DNA of 64,000 nt from Rhyacophila brunnea (GCA_022495005.1 JAGYXB010001948.1:62001-126000), one strand, 5' to 3'; counted from the first letter of the stretch, positions 45,111 through 58,536 are shown. Program-made: numbers and translations. Notes: generated by a model not told the origin, from the sequence alone.

Positions 45111-47382
45111 TTTCTAAAAAAATGTCAATTAATTTTATGTTATGGCAATTCATGTTTTCCGACACCTTCTTCTTCGTGCGCTATGGTCTTCTAAGAAAAG
45201 CTATTCACGCAGTAGGTAGGAAGCAGTTTTGCTGAGTGCTAACAATCTGAAAAGGCCGTCATAATGTTTATAGCTATTGCAAATGTGGAGGAAAATACGT
45301 TTGTCAGTTACAACGCTTAGCAATATACGGCGAGGCGATGTTTTTTCCATCGTTTTTAATACGCCTGAGATACACAAGGGAAACATAATATATTTATATG
45401 GCGGCAAAACATAGAACCATTTTTTACTGCACTATATAAATAGCTGTAGGTATTAAATACAATGTTTTAGACTGTAAAATGTAAAGACTGGAATATAGGT
45501 ATCTACCTAAAGTCATTTTAATGAACTTTTTGTATTATTATACTAGGTAAGTGTGTTAGAAATTTGTGGCACATAGGCAAATGTAATAAACTAGAAAAAA
45601 TTTATATAATATAACTTAATAGAATTATAAAATTATATTATATAAACAAAAACGGATTGATTGTTTATTAGAAAAATATACAATAGGTACGTATCTATTT
45701 TTTGTCATTGAAGATTCTTTTTCAATAACAAATTATTATAATATTATTAACAGTTCTTGAAGAAATGTTTTATTCTTTACAACTATCAATTTAATTGTAG
45801 CATTCAAGTTTTTATGTCAGTGCAGTCTCGATAAATTAATATCTACAACGTTATCTCAAACCATACAGATTCAAATGTTGAACAAATATAAAAAAAATAT
45901 TATTCTATTTACATATCGTTTTCCCTGGTATTTTAAAATAGTTTAAAACATTTATTTTCTATTTTCAGTTCAAAGTTGTATAACTATAAACAATATCAGA
46001 AATAAGTCGTAGTTTTTCACTTAAAAGCTCTAATCGATACCTATTTATAACGGCGTACATAAGGAATATTTAATTTGAAATGTGTTAGTAACAAATATGC
46101 ACGTACAAAGCCGGAATTAGAACCGGAATTGAAAAATCGAACCCTTTAATTATTTTGAAACCAGAAATAAGATCGTAACTCTTGACTCCAAATCCTCAGA
46201 ACTCCAAAATAGAATAGAAACCCATTAAAAACTTCAAAATTACAAAGGTCCTAAATTTTTTAATATTTAATTGTGTAATATATTATGGATGTATCATTAT
46301 TCAATCATTTTGGAGTCATTCATCATATTAATATATGTATTAAAGGAATACCTACACTCTTACACATAAATCATTCCAACGTAATTTGTTTTGTTTGTAT
46401 TTATTGTGATTACTTAAAAATATGGTGTTCTTATGGTCCACCAGGTAAAATACCTTTAAAAATTTTGAAATTAAAATTAAAATCCATAATATTGATACAT
46501 ACAACTGTATAAATATATTGATTTATTAAAGAACCCGAACCTTCAAATAAATAGTGGTTTTATTAAATTTATCAATCGCTTTATTTAAAAAAAAAAACAT
46601 CTGGGATGATCTACATATTGTATTGTTATAAATTCCGGCACAACCTTTTAATTTCATCCATTGAAATAATATAGGATTTTATATTACTAGCGAAATATTA
46701 TTCTAATTGAGTTAAAATCAATATTGAACCTGCTATTTTAATTTCCGATTTACTTATATATTATACCAAATAAAAGTTAGGTATATAATATGTATCACGT
46801 TTGTTGCGAAGTTCGTGACGTATAACTTTGTACATGTATAATATATATAAATATATAGGTATACTATAATACGTTCCATTCATTAATTGCTTAAATAAGT
46901 GTTATTCGATACTTTACTAATTAGTTAGATCCACGTTGGCACTTAATAATATATAACAGTTGATTATTTATGCAAATGGTTGAGAGAGGCTAAACTTTCT
47001 TCAGCACACAAAGTGGGTGTATTTACATGCCTAACATCAAAGATATACGATACTGCAAGGCCTGAAATATGTATGCAAAGAGTATATTGTTTAGTAATGT
47101 CTATTAATGATGGTATATTCTAAATACATTATTCAGTTTAATGATGATGTATCAAATATTCATTTTAATAAATGATACTACATACTTAAAAGGTGAAGGG
47201 AGGTATTTTCATGAGACACGTTACTAGAAAAAGTCCAATATGCAAAGGGAAACAACCCGGTTAAAATGCACTGTAGAAACGGTGTCGAAAAACTACGCCA
47301 TGCTGTTTATTTATATTAAAACAAGTCATATTATCCTAGTATGAATTAATCAAAAATAAAAAAAATCATACCTTCTTGAAAA
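45111..47382. other. AT-rich interval with no recognised feature
   Basis: Short frames (45201-45407 minus; 46285-46512 plus) carry no known motif. No bounded repeat recognised. Confidence 0.45.
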
Positions 47383-47865
47383 TAAATAATTACAAGATAA
47401 AAAGAACTTTTTGTATACCTACCACGTTTTTAAATTTTCTGTTGAATCATATAAACTTGACAATTCTATATATTATTAAAAACTTTATATTGTACTTTAT
47501 AGAAATACTGAATAAATATAGAATACTGAAATGTTATTTTGACATTTCATATTGATTTCCATAGTAACGCACGTATATATTAATATTTTAGTTGCTATTA
47601 CCCCCTTAGCAACCAACAACAATAACTTTCCATACAAAAAAGAATTAACTGAAAATGAATTCAATTCTGCTTAAAAATGGATAAGAGTATTAAAAGAATG
47701 CATTGTCGTCGTGTTCTGATATATTCTAAAAGTTTCAAATGTCTAGCAAATCGGTAGTTAGTTAAAAATCTTCAATCGTCCAATACAAATCTTGGACAAA
47801 CAAAAAAAAATGTGTACTGGAAAACAAGAATACGAACTAATAAAAACGTGGTAAAATACAACATA
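47383..47865 (+). repeat. X-box repeat, copy 2
   Basis: Same order as copy 1: attacaagataaaaagaact, tttctgttgaatcatata, an X-box (47555-47568), gttgcta (47591) and ttagcaac (47606), then ATG 47677 with MDKSIKRMHCRRVLIYSKSF followed by KCLANR and a TAG. The segment between the paired half-sites and the ATG is shortened, which brings the X-box to 109 bp from the ATG. Confidence 0.8.
47555..47568 (+). promoter_or_regulatory. X-box-like motif, repeat copy 2
   Basis: atttccatagtaac, identical to copy 1, 109 bp upstream of ATG 47677. Confidence 0.5.
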
Positions 47866-49095
47866 CGTATTCCTACTCAAAAACTATTTAAATTTATATT
47901 TTTTCAGTACAAAGAGCTAAGTGTTTTTGTTGCTCAATAATTATTTTACATAATAATTGTTGTTTTCAAAAAGAAATCATAAATTGCATCAATATACATA
48001 AAAATAATAAAAATAATAATTATTATAAAATTGTGCAGACACCAAGAGGCTCCTGCCTTGGTGGAATTCCCAACAAACCCAAAGATTGACAGATCACATC
48101 ATTGATTGCAGAATTGCGAATGTCGCCCGACTCCTCTAGAAGTTTAAACCATATCGACCCATACGGTCAACTGGCTTCCGCAATCGGTGTACATAACACA
48201 ATTTAAAAAAATCGATAAAGATCAAAAAATTACTGTCGAACAAGAATAATTTCTTATCCACGTGTTAAAACTGTGAACACAATCCCCTCCATTGCAGCTA
48301 ATCGCACTTCCGTTTTCCAATGAGGAACGCCCTCAAATTTATCATTTCATTTTGCGCTCCCATGGTCAATTTATGTAAATTGAAGCTTTTTATAATAAAA
48401 TTATATCTAAAATGATCAAGACTGATGTTAGAATTATTATTAGTATATTTTTGGTTTATTGCCAAGAAGGATAGGAGTCGCATCTAAAAGGAGAGCCGAT
48501 ACATTATTTAAACACGCCTCACAGGTTCGCTGACAGTTATGTATCTGAAAAGTCTTCTACATGCGACTACAGCAACTTTTATCGCCGATTTATTATTGTC
48601 GGACAATAGTATCAGTATTTGATAGAATGTATTGGTGTCTTTTTGACGTCCCTAGGCACACGTCAAATAAGCTAAGAAACAATTTATTCATGTTAAGTTA
48701 ATATTATTTTCGATTAAGGTGTTTTTTTTTTAATTTCTGCCATACTCTTAATATTTTATCAATTGAAAGGACTGACTGAATATTTTATTTATTCATTCTT
48801 CTAGCATTAAATAAAGTTGGTGTAATTAAGCAGCCGCTATATACAAACGAGGTAATTAAAGTTTTTAAAATTATAAAAGTTTTTCCAAATATGAAAATAA
48901 AAATGAAAAAAGGTAAAGATTAGATGTATTCACATTGACTTGATTTAGGTGTTTAAATCGAGATTTTTTTTTAAATTTGTGATGCCAATATTTTATAAAG
49001 AATAAAATTAATAATTTTTAACAATAGAAGAATAAGAGTATAATTATTAGAAATATACGACAAATTTATTGACTTCATAATCATCAAGTAACTTA
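47866..49095. other. AT-rich interval; GC-richer patch near 48040-48190
   Basis: The patch (ccaagaggctcctgccttgg and following) is open on the minus strand for parts of two frames, including LLGIPPRQEPLGVCTI, but no family is recognised. The rest shows nothing. Confidence 0.4.
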
Positions 49096-49511
49096 ATGGT
49101 GCAATACGATCTATTTTACCATGTTTTTATTAGCTAGTATTCTGGTTTATCCCGTTCAGATTTTTTCTTGTTTGTCCAAGATTTTTAACTAACTTCCCGA
49201 CTAGTTAGACATTCGAAACTTTTACAATATACCAGAACACGACGAGAATGCATTTTTTAATACTTTTGGCCATCTTTAAGCAGAATTGAATTCATTTTCA
49301 GTTAATTCTGTTTTGTATGTTTCGGAAAAAATTCGTTAAACGTAATATTTACTACTCACTATTAGTGGTTGCTAAGTGGGTCTTAGCAACTAAATTATTA
49401 ATATATACGTGCGTTACTATGGAAATCAATATGATATGTTACAATGACATTTCAGTATTCTATATTTATTCAGTATTTCTATCAAGTACAATAAAAAAAA
49501 TTAATAATACA
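49096..49511 (-). repeat. X-box repeat, copy 3 (inverted)
   Basis: Minus-strand copy: X-box at 49413-49426, paired half-sites gttgctaa (49368-49375) and ttagcaac (49383-49390) with a shortened 7-bp spacer, and ATG at 49273 reading MAKSIK. A lost base follows, then the frame continues MHSRRVLVYCKSFECLTSR and EVS-stop. A plus-strand frame at 49317-49514 across it is a by-product. Confidence 0.8.
49413..49426 (-). promoter_or_regulatory. X-box-like motif, repeat copy 3
   Basis: The minus strand reads atttccatagtaac, identical to the other copies, 140 bp from ATG 49273. Confidence 0.5.
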
Positions 49512-50774
49512 TAGAAATATCAATTTATTGAACAAGTTCATCAAAAAAGTTAATACAACATAAATCTTTGGAGTAGTAGCAGCTAGTAAAAAATGAAAAC
49601 ATGAGAGTAAACGTTATATTTTTTATTTTATCACGTATTTATTAATTATAATTGTAATGAAATTATGAAGCGATAGCTATCCTTTTAAGGAATAAGAAAT
49701 TATGTATATTAAATTAATGAAATTAATGAAATGTCTCTTTCGTAGTTATTAATATTTTTCAGATACAAATGCATCATAATAAGATCATTTTGGTTTCAAC
49801 CGGACAAGTCCAGTTTTATTTACCACACCCGCGAATCTATAACATACCTATAACACGTCATCAAAATATATATATATATATATTATAACCAATAAGCTGT
49901 CCTTTCACGACTTTTTTTTCATTATTTCCACAGCTTATCCTAATATTGCACGGTCCTTCTGGCGAATATGAAAACCTTTGAGACAAAGCACCGATAGGCT
50001 GGCGGGATTTTAATTAAAGTCCACCATATCGTAATATCGGCCGACGTTGCCTAGGCGTTCGCATGGTTTCTTCGTTGGGTGCTCGATGCTTATTGAATGA
50101 TATAGGACACAAAAAAAAAAATAATAGTTCAAACATATTTTCTTTAAATTAAATTTCTGACATTTACAATATGTGTGCCATTCTTTGAAGGCTATTTATT
50201 ATTACAAGCGTTCAATTGTTAGCCATGTCATTATATGCAATCTACAATATAAATGTCCAACCAATTGTTTCGTTCCCACATTATGCTGCCCTATTTCTCT
50301 TCCATTACCGGCATTACCCTATAATTCATCAAATTTATATCAAGTGCGGTTTGCAAAAACGAGCGTTTGTGACAATTTGCTAATGTACATGTGAGCAATT
50401 TTAATTTAAATTAAAATTTCAATACTCCACTCGATAAAATAAAAATGATTTCAAATTACCTATACACATTACTATTTTCTAAAAATAAAATGTTTTGAAT
50501 GTGTTCTAAATTAAAAAAAAAACAGCTTAAAAAGAACTTTTTGATGATAAATGTAACTATAAAAATAATATGTAATAATACTAAAAGACCCTTTGAGAAA
50601 CGCACATTTAAAATGTTTTTTTTTTAATTACGCGTTAGTATGTAATATTTGAACTTTTCTTTTTGTTTAAATATATTTTTCACCTTAAAATATAAAATAT
50701 CAGTAATTGGTGCTTATTAAATTGCATGCTTCCTAGTATGTCGCTAGATACCGTTACTCTAACTACTCTTCCCT
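49512..50774. other. AT-rich interval with no recognised feature
   Basis: A GC-richer patch at 49940-50090 (ggctggcgggatttt, cggccgacgttgcctagg) has no recognised ends or coding frame. Otherwise empty. Confidence 0.45.
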
Positions 50775-51259
50775 TTAAAGAAGTTTTTCTTCTCATTTTT
50801 TTGGCCGTTGTGAAGGGAACTTAGCGGAAAATACTAATCTTGCAATTTAAGATTACCTTTTTTGATAATTTACATTTAAAAGTATTTTAATTATAAATAT
50901 ATATCTAAAAACTTTGAAAAGAATTATATTTATATAATATAATATCAATAAAAAGAAAATTAACGTTATACATTTTTATTTTTTTATTAAAAACGATGGT
51001 TTTTAAGATAAATAAATATAAAAAACATACATTCTGAAATAGTCAATACATTTAAATAAAATTAATATAATAATATACTTATGGGATCCTTCAATGAATT
51101 CGCTTTTTAAGTTGTAATTTTATATAAAAAAATATTATTCATTTCAATGTTTTTACGCATTTATTAATTAAAACACTTGATAAAACACACAAAAATGTAT
51201 CAAATCGCAAGCTACGTATTTCCGCTAAATACCTCTGGTAGGTGGAGTATTCATCTTAA
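50775..51259. mobile_element. TTAA-flanked MITE, family T2 second copy (diverged)
   Basis: TTAA at 50775-50778 and 51256-51259 encloses 477 bp, almost the same as the 479 bp of the 30796 copy. The right subterminal region (tatcaaatcgcaagct, cgtatttccgctaaatacctc) parallels 31203-31245, and the left side carries the inverted version (ttagcggaaaatactaatc). The outermost 20 bp have diverged, so this copy is old. Confidence 0.65.
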
Positions 51260-53613
51260 TATAATAATATGATGCGTACCAACTTGACGAATTTACCCCC
51301 ATATGTACGTGAAATGCCAGCGTATTTTAAAGGTCTTCAGCGCAGAAGAATTCATTCTATTCTACTTCAACATAAAAAATGAATTAGTTGACTTAAAAAA
51401 TCATTTATCGAATGTTTTTATTATAAATTAGCTTACTTCCCAACATTATCAATGTGTGTTTAAAAAATGATGCAAAAATTATGGCATTAGAATAAAATAA
51501 GAAAAAAATTAACATAAATACATACATAATATATCACATAATACCACTTACTCAATATTTACATCATGGTGGGAAACAAACGAAAATTTGTAGGATATTG
51601 TTGTGCGAAGCACGTTCCGAATTTTATGTAAAAAATTGTGTTGTAATAATAAAAACATATTTTTACGTTTTCAATACAGAATCATTCAAACACGTTCGTG
51701 GTTTCTATGATTCTCAATTTGCCTTGCTACCAATTCAAAAAAATAACCTTGCATAAGTCCTGAATAAAACGCTACGTGAGTGCAACAGGAAAGTCTTCGG
51801 AAGCGCTTAGTGCTAAAGTTATGAGATAAAGTAAAATAGATAACTGGTTTGACAGCGTAGAATTCACTGTCGTAAAACCACACTGATGTTTAGCTTATAG
51901 TTAACTAGTCAAGTAATGCAGAGTGTCTTAATTAAAAATTTGTTTGTTTTAATTATTAGGTACAATTATATCTCGAGTACGCAGACATCGACAATAACTC
52001 AGTTTACACTGCTATCGTCAATTTTATATCATTATATAAGAACAATGAACGACTTATACGATTTTAAATTTTCAATAGGTAATAATATTTTTATAAAATA
52101 TGTAAAAGAGGTTTACTAATTTACTTTATAATTATTTGGAGTACAATATCGTCTATTTTGTTGTGGATGATTTAGGTTCTTTTGTACGTCATATTCCTAC
52201 TAATTTTATACACAAAATTATTGACTCTATTTTTGTAATGGATATTTTATTACGAGTTTTTTATGGTTCCATGTAATATAATGGTGGATAATTTTCTCAA
52301 ATAATCTATTTTATTCATTTTTACTCTAAATGCAGCATATTAATTTTTATTTGGTATCTTAACTCGGTATACATTATGTATGTACCTTATATATAATTAA
52401 TTTATTGTTTTATTAAATTCTCATTTAATAAAATGTATAGCCTTGTGATTCATTATAAGATAACTACAAAATTAAAAATACAATAAGTATTCGGTTCACA
52501 GGGAAACAAGATATAGAATAAACAAATTATTACATAAGATATTATTTTTCTCTGGATCGATCACCAGTAATATTTTAGAAAAAATAATATGACATCTTTA
52601 TTCATGAAAAGACAAATGAATGCGTATTTTGTATGAAAAAATATTTAGATGAAAAAATGCGGGACTACAGTATTAGTGGGCAAGTACCTACTATTAATTA
52701 TATTTTTTATGTGGCTTACTGTTCTGTTACTGTTCAGTTTATATTATTATTATTAAGTACACGAAAAAACGTTTTTTTTACGCATCTCTTGTTGTATTTT
52801 AAAATTACTTTTAGAGTATCTTCTCGCATTAACTAGTTTGAGAACCGTTCCATCAGATGTTTGAAGTAAGAAAAACCGCAAACAAATAAATCAGGATGTA
52901 GTAATGGGGTAAAAGCAAAACCATTTTTTTTTGTTCCGAATCGAAGTTTAAAACTGTTTCATTTTTGCTTACTGAGAAAGATAAAATCCTTGTATTTTTT
53001 TCCGCTAAAGCCTCACGTTAAAGTTTATCCAAGCAAACATAAAAAAGGTCAATATGCGTCTAGGTTCAAAGCAAATGGACCCGAACGAATAATAATTACG
53101 AAAAAAAGGAACCACAGCGGAAGGTTTATTATTTTTTTGTACTTCGCGCTGAAATTTTGCGCAGAGGATTAAGAGAATGAATAAACGGTTTTTAAAACAT
53201 CCTAGCAATGTTGTGTTTTTTTTTTTCTTTTAGCATTATGCGCTACGTAAACACAAAAATGGGATCTGTCCATCCTCCATGATTAGACTTTGTACCTACT
53301 ATTAATTTTTTTATATAACTTTTTGGTTGTTATGAAATACGATTATATTACGGTAATACATGGCGAAATTTTGGAAGAGACTAATTTCACGTAAAAATGA
53401 GATAATTATTGATACGACGCATGGTAAAAAAATCATTTAATTTAATTAAATCCTTTTTTCTTTCTGTGCCATTATAGAAAGTCTGACAAAATAATCGGGT
53501 GACCTTTATTCTGTCGTCTGCAACCCGAAACAAAAAGGCAAAACTGCAATCATAACTACCACATATGTTTCTAAAGCATAAAATCCGACATCGTCTTCTG
53601 ATATGCATGTTTT
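51260..53613. other. AT-rich interval; two short protein-like patches
   Basis: At 51272-51382 a plus-strand frame reads MRTNLTNLPPYVREMPAYFK and GLQRRRIHSILLQ before its stop. At 52990-53172 another reads KPHVKVYPSKHKKGQYASRF. Both are protein-like but short and unrecognised. The rest shows nothing. Confidence 0.35.
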
Positions 53614-53857
53614 TACCATGTTCGATCGTAATAAGATCATAATATGGGCATATACAGAGTGAAGGTTTGTATTAACAAATTTTTGTTTTTACGAGAAATG
53701 GATGTTAGCCGCTTGCTCAACCTATTAGGTTCATATTCTAACTCCAAACAAAAATTCAAAAACAGTATATGTGTATTTGCTAGACCATGATTCGAACCTG
53801 GGACCCATGACGTTATAACCCAACGCGTAAGCCGCTAGGCCATCGTGAGTGTGAACC
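53614..53857 (-). mobile_element. SINE family A, best-preserved full-length copy
   Basis: The minus strand has A box tggcctagcggcttacgcg (plus 53825-53843) and B box ggttcgaatc (plus 53789-53798) at tRNA spacing, then a body with ttctcgtaaaaacaaaaatt and gatcttattacgatcgaaca, ending accatggtaaaaa-type sequence. The boxes look usable by RNA polymerase III. No target duplication was found, so I cannot date the insertion. Confidence 0.75.
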
Positions 53858-54159
53858 GTCGGTTTATTTAACACAATTTTATACTTCCTACAAATCAAAA
53901 CAAAAATATAGCATCGTCATAGGTTATGGTTATATTTTGCACATTGTAATAGTATATATTTGATATAATTAGAGGTTATATTTTTATCTAATTTAGGATT
54001 TATCAAAAATTTACCAACCCAAACTTAAATTACTTATTCAAAGTCGACACCGTTGTTAAATTTATAAAATAGTAAGTACGTTATTGTACCGCCAAGCTTT
54101 TAAAAATAAACTGGTTTTATCAAGGTTTTAATAAACATGCTCTATTTCTTATAAATTGA
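53858..54159. other. AT-rich spacer
   Basis: No feature recognised. Confidence 0.5.
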
Positions 54160-54471
54160 GAACAGCTTTCTGTGAAAAGACGATTCGCTCGTAGTACGAA
54201 AAGTAAGGTTTTTAATTTCAAACAAAAGGCAATAAAATTCTAGAAATTTATTCAAAACGGTTTTCAGGAGGCTTATGACGAAAATTTTCGTTATTATAAA
54301 GTTTTTTATGCGTCGCCAAGGTACGTAAGTTGGAAATCGCATTACACTTCCGGAAAAGCCGGGAAATTTTTTGACAACAGGCAACCAGATCCGCACAGGC
54401 GCTACTGTGTATTTTATAGAGTAGCAGGAAAAGTCATTATCATGGAAATACGACAAAGCAAACATAACTGA
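54160..54471 (+). pseudogene. Unrecognised protein-like frame without start codon
   Basis: Open from 54160 except for one TAG at 54241, then open to TGA 54469-54471. After the TAG it reads KFIQNGFQEAYDENFRYYKV, then ASPRYVSWKSHYTSGKAGKF, DPHRRYCVFYRVAGKVIIM and EIRQSKHN. The mix of W, H, P, G and C is unlike AT-rich noise. The R-Y-C-V-F-Y-R-V-x-G-K-V-I end faintly recalls the last strands of RelE/ParE-type small proteins, but no catalytic pattern can be checked and insects do not normally carry those. No methionine precedes the block, so it is a relic or an internal exon. The minus-strand 107-codon frame over it is its mirror. Confidence 0.35.
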
Positions 54472-55449
54472 TTATAATACATATTTCATTTAGTAATATT
54501 ATATCCACTCAAATTCAACAAGGTACTGTTTACGCTTGGAATTAATAATTATTATTGGCTAATTCACGGTTGCCTTCAAGTCGAATTACTGAATATATTA
54601 TTCATACTGTGTCACGTTCAGATCAAATATAAATCACTTATATAATATGGAACTACTGAAGCTTAATTTTTTTAAGTTAATCTAAATAATATGAAATCCT
54701 ATCAATCCCATAATTTATATTATTATTGTCTCTTTTATGGAACAAAAGTTATTCATTTATTTTATAACTATCAATGAATCAGCCCAGGCGTGAACTAAAA
54801 ATAGGGTACCACAGGTCTAAACCCCTTCCCCTATCAGAAACGAAAAAAAACACAAATCATTTATTAAAATGTTTGCTTTTAACGTTACTACGTGGCATGT
54901 TTAAAAACGGCACAGTGCGGCGCGGGCGATAGGTTAAGGTTTTAATAATGAACGACCCGTATAAACAAGACAACCTCAAATGCATGCTGTTTTTTCAACA
55001 TGTGTTTATTCTAGTGAAATGACCAAATTTTTTGAGAAAAATATCCGTCCGAGGTTGAAACAACGAGTAATGGTAAATAGTCGGTGGCGCATGAGTAAAC
55101 GTCTGTGGCGCCGGCTAGCAGTGAACTTTTTATACTCCGTAGCGAATCGCATCCTGAAAAAATAAAATAATATATAACCCCCCCTAATTCAATAATAAAT
55201 TATTATATTACAGATGTTTTCCGAACTGAATCCTAACATACCTGCCATTTTCTGGCTAAGTTCCATGCTCTTTCATAATTTCATAGTGTTGGTTTCATTG
55301 ATTTCTGGAATTGACCCATCCTTTATCAGACTAAACTGCAGCTCGTATTGGTAAAAAAAGTCTATGAAATGCATCGACATGTCATGTTCGCGTAAAAACT
55401 AGGCTTAAACCTAGCATAAACTTTATGGCAACATACCTCTGTTTGCCCG
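54472..55449. other. AT-rich interval; small GC-rich patches
   Basis: GC-rich patches at 54905-54935 (cggcacagtgcggcgcgggc) and 55080-55130 (cggtggcgcatgagtaaacg, ctgtggcgccggctagc) lie inside or near a 61-codon frame (54980-55165) that I do not recognise. They may be parts of a miniature element; no ends were found. Confidence 0.35.
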
Positions 55450-55722
55450 CATCTCTAGTACAGCGTATTCTACCCGGAGCCAATCTCAAGTACCATCTAA
55501 TGTCAACGAATCATTGTAGGGCAAGACAAGAAAGTATAGTGAAATGGGGGATCTCTGATGACCATTTCTGCATGTGCGGCTGAACACATCGCGTTGAACA
55601 CGTCTTATTTGTAAGTATGCAAAGTCATACCCACTAAAATTCAACCTCAACGATGGTTTACAATTTAAGAAAATTGATGGTGTCCATTCCAACTTCTGGG
55701 GTGATACTACGTATCTGACATA
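55450..55722 (+). pseudogene. LINE ORF2 C-terminal (zinc-knuckle) fragment
   Basis: Plus strand reads LKYHLMSTNHCRARQESI, VKWGISDDHFCMCG, a stop, then HRVEHVLF, and after a frameshift YPLKFNLNDGLQFKKIDGVH. This parallels the last part of Jockey/CR1-like ORF2: T-G-H-x-x-x-R, K-W-x-L/I, C-x-C-G, a H-x3-C region, and a final R-x-x-D/N-G-L-x-x-L helix. Stop and frameshift show it is dead. Upstream domains are absent. Confidence 0.65.
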
Positions 55723-58335
55723 ATAAGTAGGTATTCATGACGTGATACTTGTTTTCTATTTTTTATAAAATAATTTCATTAGTAAATTTTGGTTATTTTA
55801 CTTAAATCAATTTCAATTTCAAAACACGGCTTGACCTCATTCTAAAAATTAAAACCAAGAAGAAAGTTCTTATAATATTGTGAAGATTTTTCCCTATGAA
55901 TAACGCGGTTTTGTTCACTTATCAGATACTGTAGAATCAATGGTGGTAGATATAACCAAATTATTAGAATAATTTCAATTAGGTACATTGATCTGAAATT
56001 TATTTTTATTTTTGTGCGAAACATTTTGAGGAGATACCTAATAAAATGTATTATTTAGCAAGTCAAAATAGTGGGAGGGCTCATAAAACACGGTTTATCA
56101 TTTTTTCATACCATCTACGGCTGTTGGTGAAACAAAAGTCACGTTTTTCCTTTGTATTCGCATTCTCTGAATATATAATGATAAAAATATACAAACGACA
56201 AAGGGTGGTTTTTTTATGCTTCACTAAATATTCGATGACAAACTGACAACGATAGAGAGGTGTATGTTCTATACTACATATTGTTGTCATTTACATGACT
56301 TTGACATCAACCTTATTGAAATTGATCATTATTTAACAATAATTTAAACCCACCTTTTTCCTATTATTTTTACTTGTGTATTCATGAAGCATTATTTTTA
56401 ATATTGGCAATGTAAAATTATTTTTAAAGTATATGGAATCTATTGAGAATAATCAATCACGTTTACAATTTTTTTCTTCTATCTACGTATGCGATAATAC
56501 ATCTTAGGCAGTATTATATTGGCTTCTTCTACGACATCGCTCCACTCCAATCCCTCGCACAACCTTCTTCAATTCCATGAATTCCTCTACACCAGTGATT
56601 ATATTTATTTATTATTTCACAAGCTTTTTAGTTTATTCTTTTTTCAAGAAACCTTAAAAATATCAATTAGGTACTGAGAAGGCCGAGTCTAGGCTTTACT
56701 ACATATATTTTCTTTTTGGATACAAAGCAGATAAAATTATCCTCATTTTACTTAAATTTTGAAGCCATATAAAAAACTTCTCCATACTACTATGTTCAAA
56801 ATATTTTTGAAATCAGTTGCTAAAATGTTATACGTGCTTTAAAAAATAAAAAAAGTATCGTGTGAGAAAACAATTTAATCCGTGGTCGCCATCTAGTGCA
56901 ACAATGGACTCCAGCATTTTGACCAAGCATCAGCTTATTGAATTAAAATCTAATGAAATTATTTTGTTTATCAGGCAGCCTGCAGCACTTTTGCAAATTG
57001 ATTGTTTGTTGCACACCGTACACAATTTGAAAACACTACTCTGCCCATGTAGTATACGTTCTATCTCTTGCATTTTTTCTCTGATATACCTATCTACTTG
57101 TTCATTATTTTAGATGTTAAACGTTATATAGCAATTCATAAAATTTTCTGGTTACCTAAGTCATTTCTAAATATTTGAACACTCATAAATAATCAATAGA
57201 AAGTATTGGAAAAATATTAGATATAAAATAGTAGATATTTGCTCCCTCGAAAAAACATCTCCACCCACATATAGGATCTACAGCCTCCTCTGCTATCTTA
57301 ATCTTAAGAATGTAGTGTTTTTTCTGGATAGATGAACCGTTTTGTTCTCCATAATATGTCAAACTTTTACCTTCCGATCTATTAAAGAGGAACCCTTAAA
57401 GCAACTACTAGTGTGGGATGATAGGGAGATCATCGAATAATGTGTATAGTGTCATTTCCTTCATATGCGACAACGAAAGACCTTATTAATGTATTCCTTT
57501 CAAAGATATCCAGTTGGCTTTCATCTTATTTTATTTATAATCAGTATAATCAGTAAGACATTCGCATTGAATGATTACCATTAAGATTTTCTGTTTTTAT
57601 ATTATGAGAAGACACGCTGTTATTTTATGATAATGTTAAATGATTAATATTCTTAATAATGTTATATTATATTACCCAACTATCACGGGGTATAATGAAA
57701 TAACACAGCGTAAGCTTTCATGCAATATACCTACTTTAACCACGTATTGCGCAACGGCTTGTCATTTTAGTGAAAATGACATCAAATAAAATAGAAACGT
57801 TCAAATAGATTTACCCCTCGAAGCCTACAAAATGAAATATGTTATTTCACATCTCGTTCCTACGATTTCACATCGGGAAAAAATCATGAATGTTTGTCAA
57901 CAAGTTGTTTATTAGAAGAAGTTGTTATTGTACTCATATGTTGTTTGTATAGAGAGCGCGATCATTTTGAGTTTTTTGTTCACACGTGTTTTTGCTTGAA
58001 TGGAGACTGATTTCATAGAGAAGCAATTGTTGAAACGAAAAAAGTAGTGGAAGTAAATATATATATATATATTACCTAATACCTATATAAGTTTTATTGA
58101 AGTTTCAACAATTTTATTTCAATATATTATTACTTTACAGCTTTTGAATAACCGTCCAGATAGATTGGTACGAGTATTAATAATTAATCTGTTTGGGTTT
58201 TCAATCCCGTAGCCAAAAATTGATAAGTTTGAATACTAATTATAAATATCTGAATAATGATAAATCCAGTCTAACAGCGATATGCTAAAATTATAAAATG
58301 TCCGAAGTGCAAGACTAGATGCCTACCTTTAAATT
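55723..58335. other. AT-rich interval with no recognised feature
   Basis: Short frames at 55842-56290 and 56862-57113 carry no known motif. No bounded repeat recognised. Confidence 0.45.
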
Positions 58336-58460
58336 TTTGAGATAGGTAGTTTGGCGAAAGTACGTGACTAATAATTAACATGAAGCGTAGTAAGGAATGG
58401 AATCAGTTAGGAGAGACCTTCATCCAGCAGTAGATTGATCTAGTTAGACTGACATAATTA
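58336..58460 (+). pseudogene. LINE ORF2 3' end relic
   Basis: Plus strand ends MKRSKEWNQLGETFIQQ-stop-ID, the standard W-x-x-L-G-E-x-F-I-Q-Q-W-I tail with TGG changed to TAG. Preceding sequence is out of frame. Confidence 0.6.
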
Positions 58461-58536
58461 TGATATGTTAAGTTTTATCATTTATATGAATGGTTTGTGT
58501 TCATAGGTGGGTACATAGAGTAAAGCTATAAAATAC

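Noticed and set aside
53785..53857. Functional tRNA gene
   Set aside because: Boxes are present but the acceptor stem does not pair, and the same head is joined to a repeat body elsewhere, so it is a SINE.
54142..54465. 107-codon minus-strand frame
   Set aside because: Mirror of a more protein-like plus-strand frame over the same bases.
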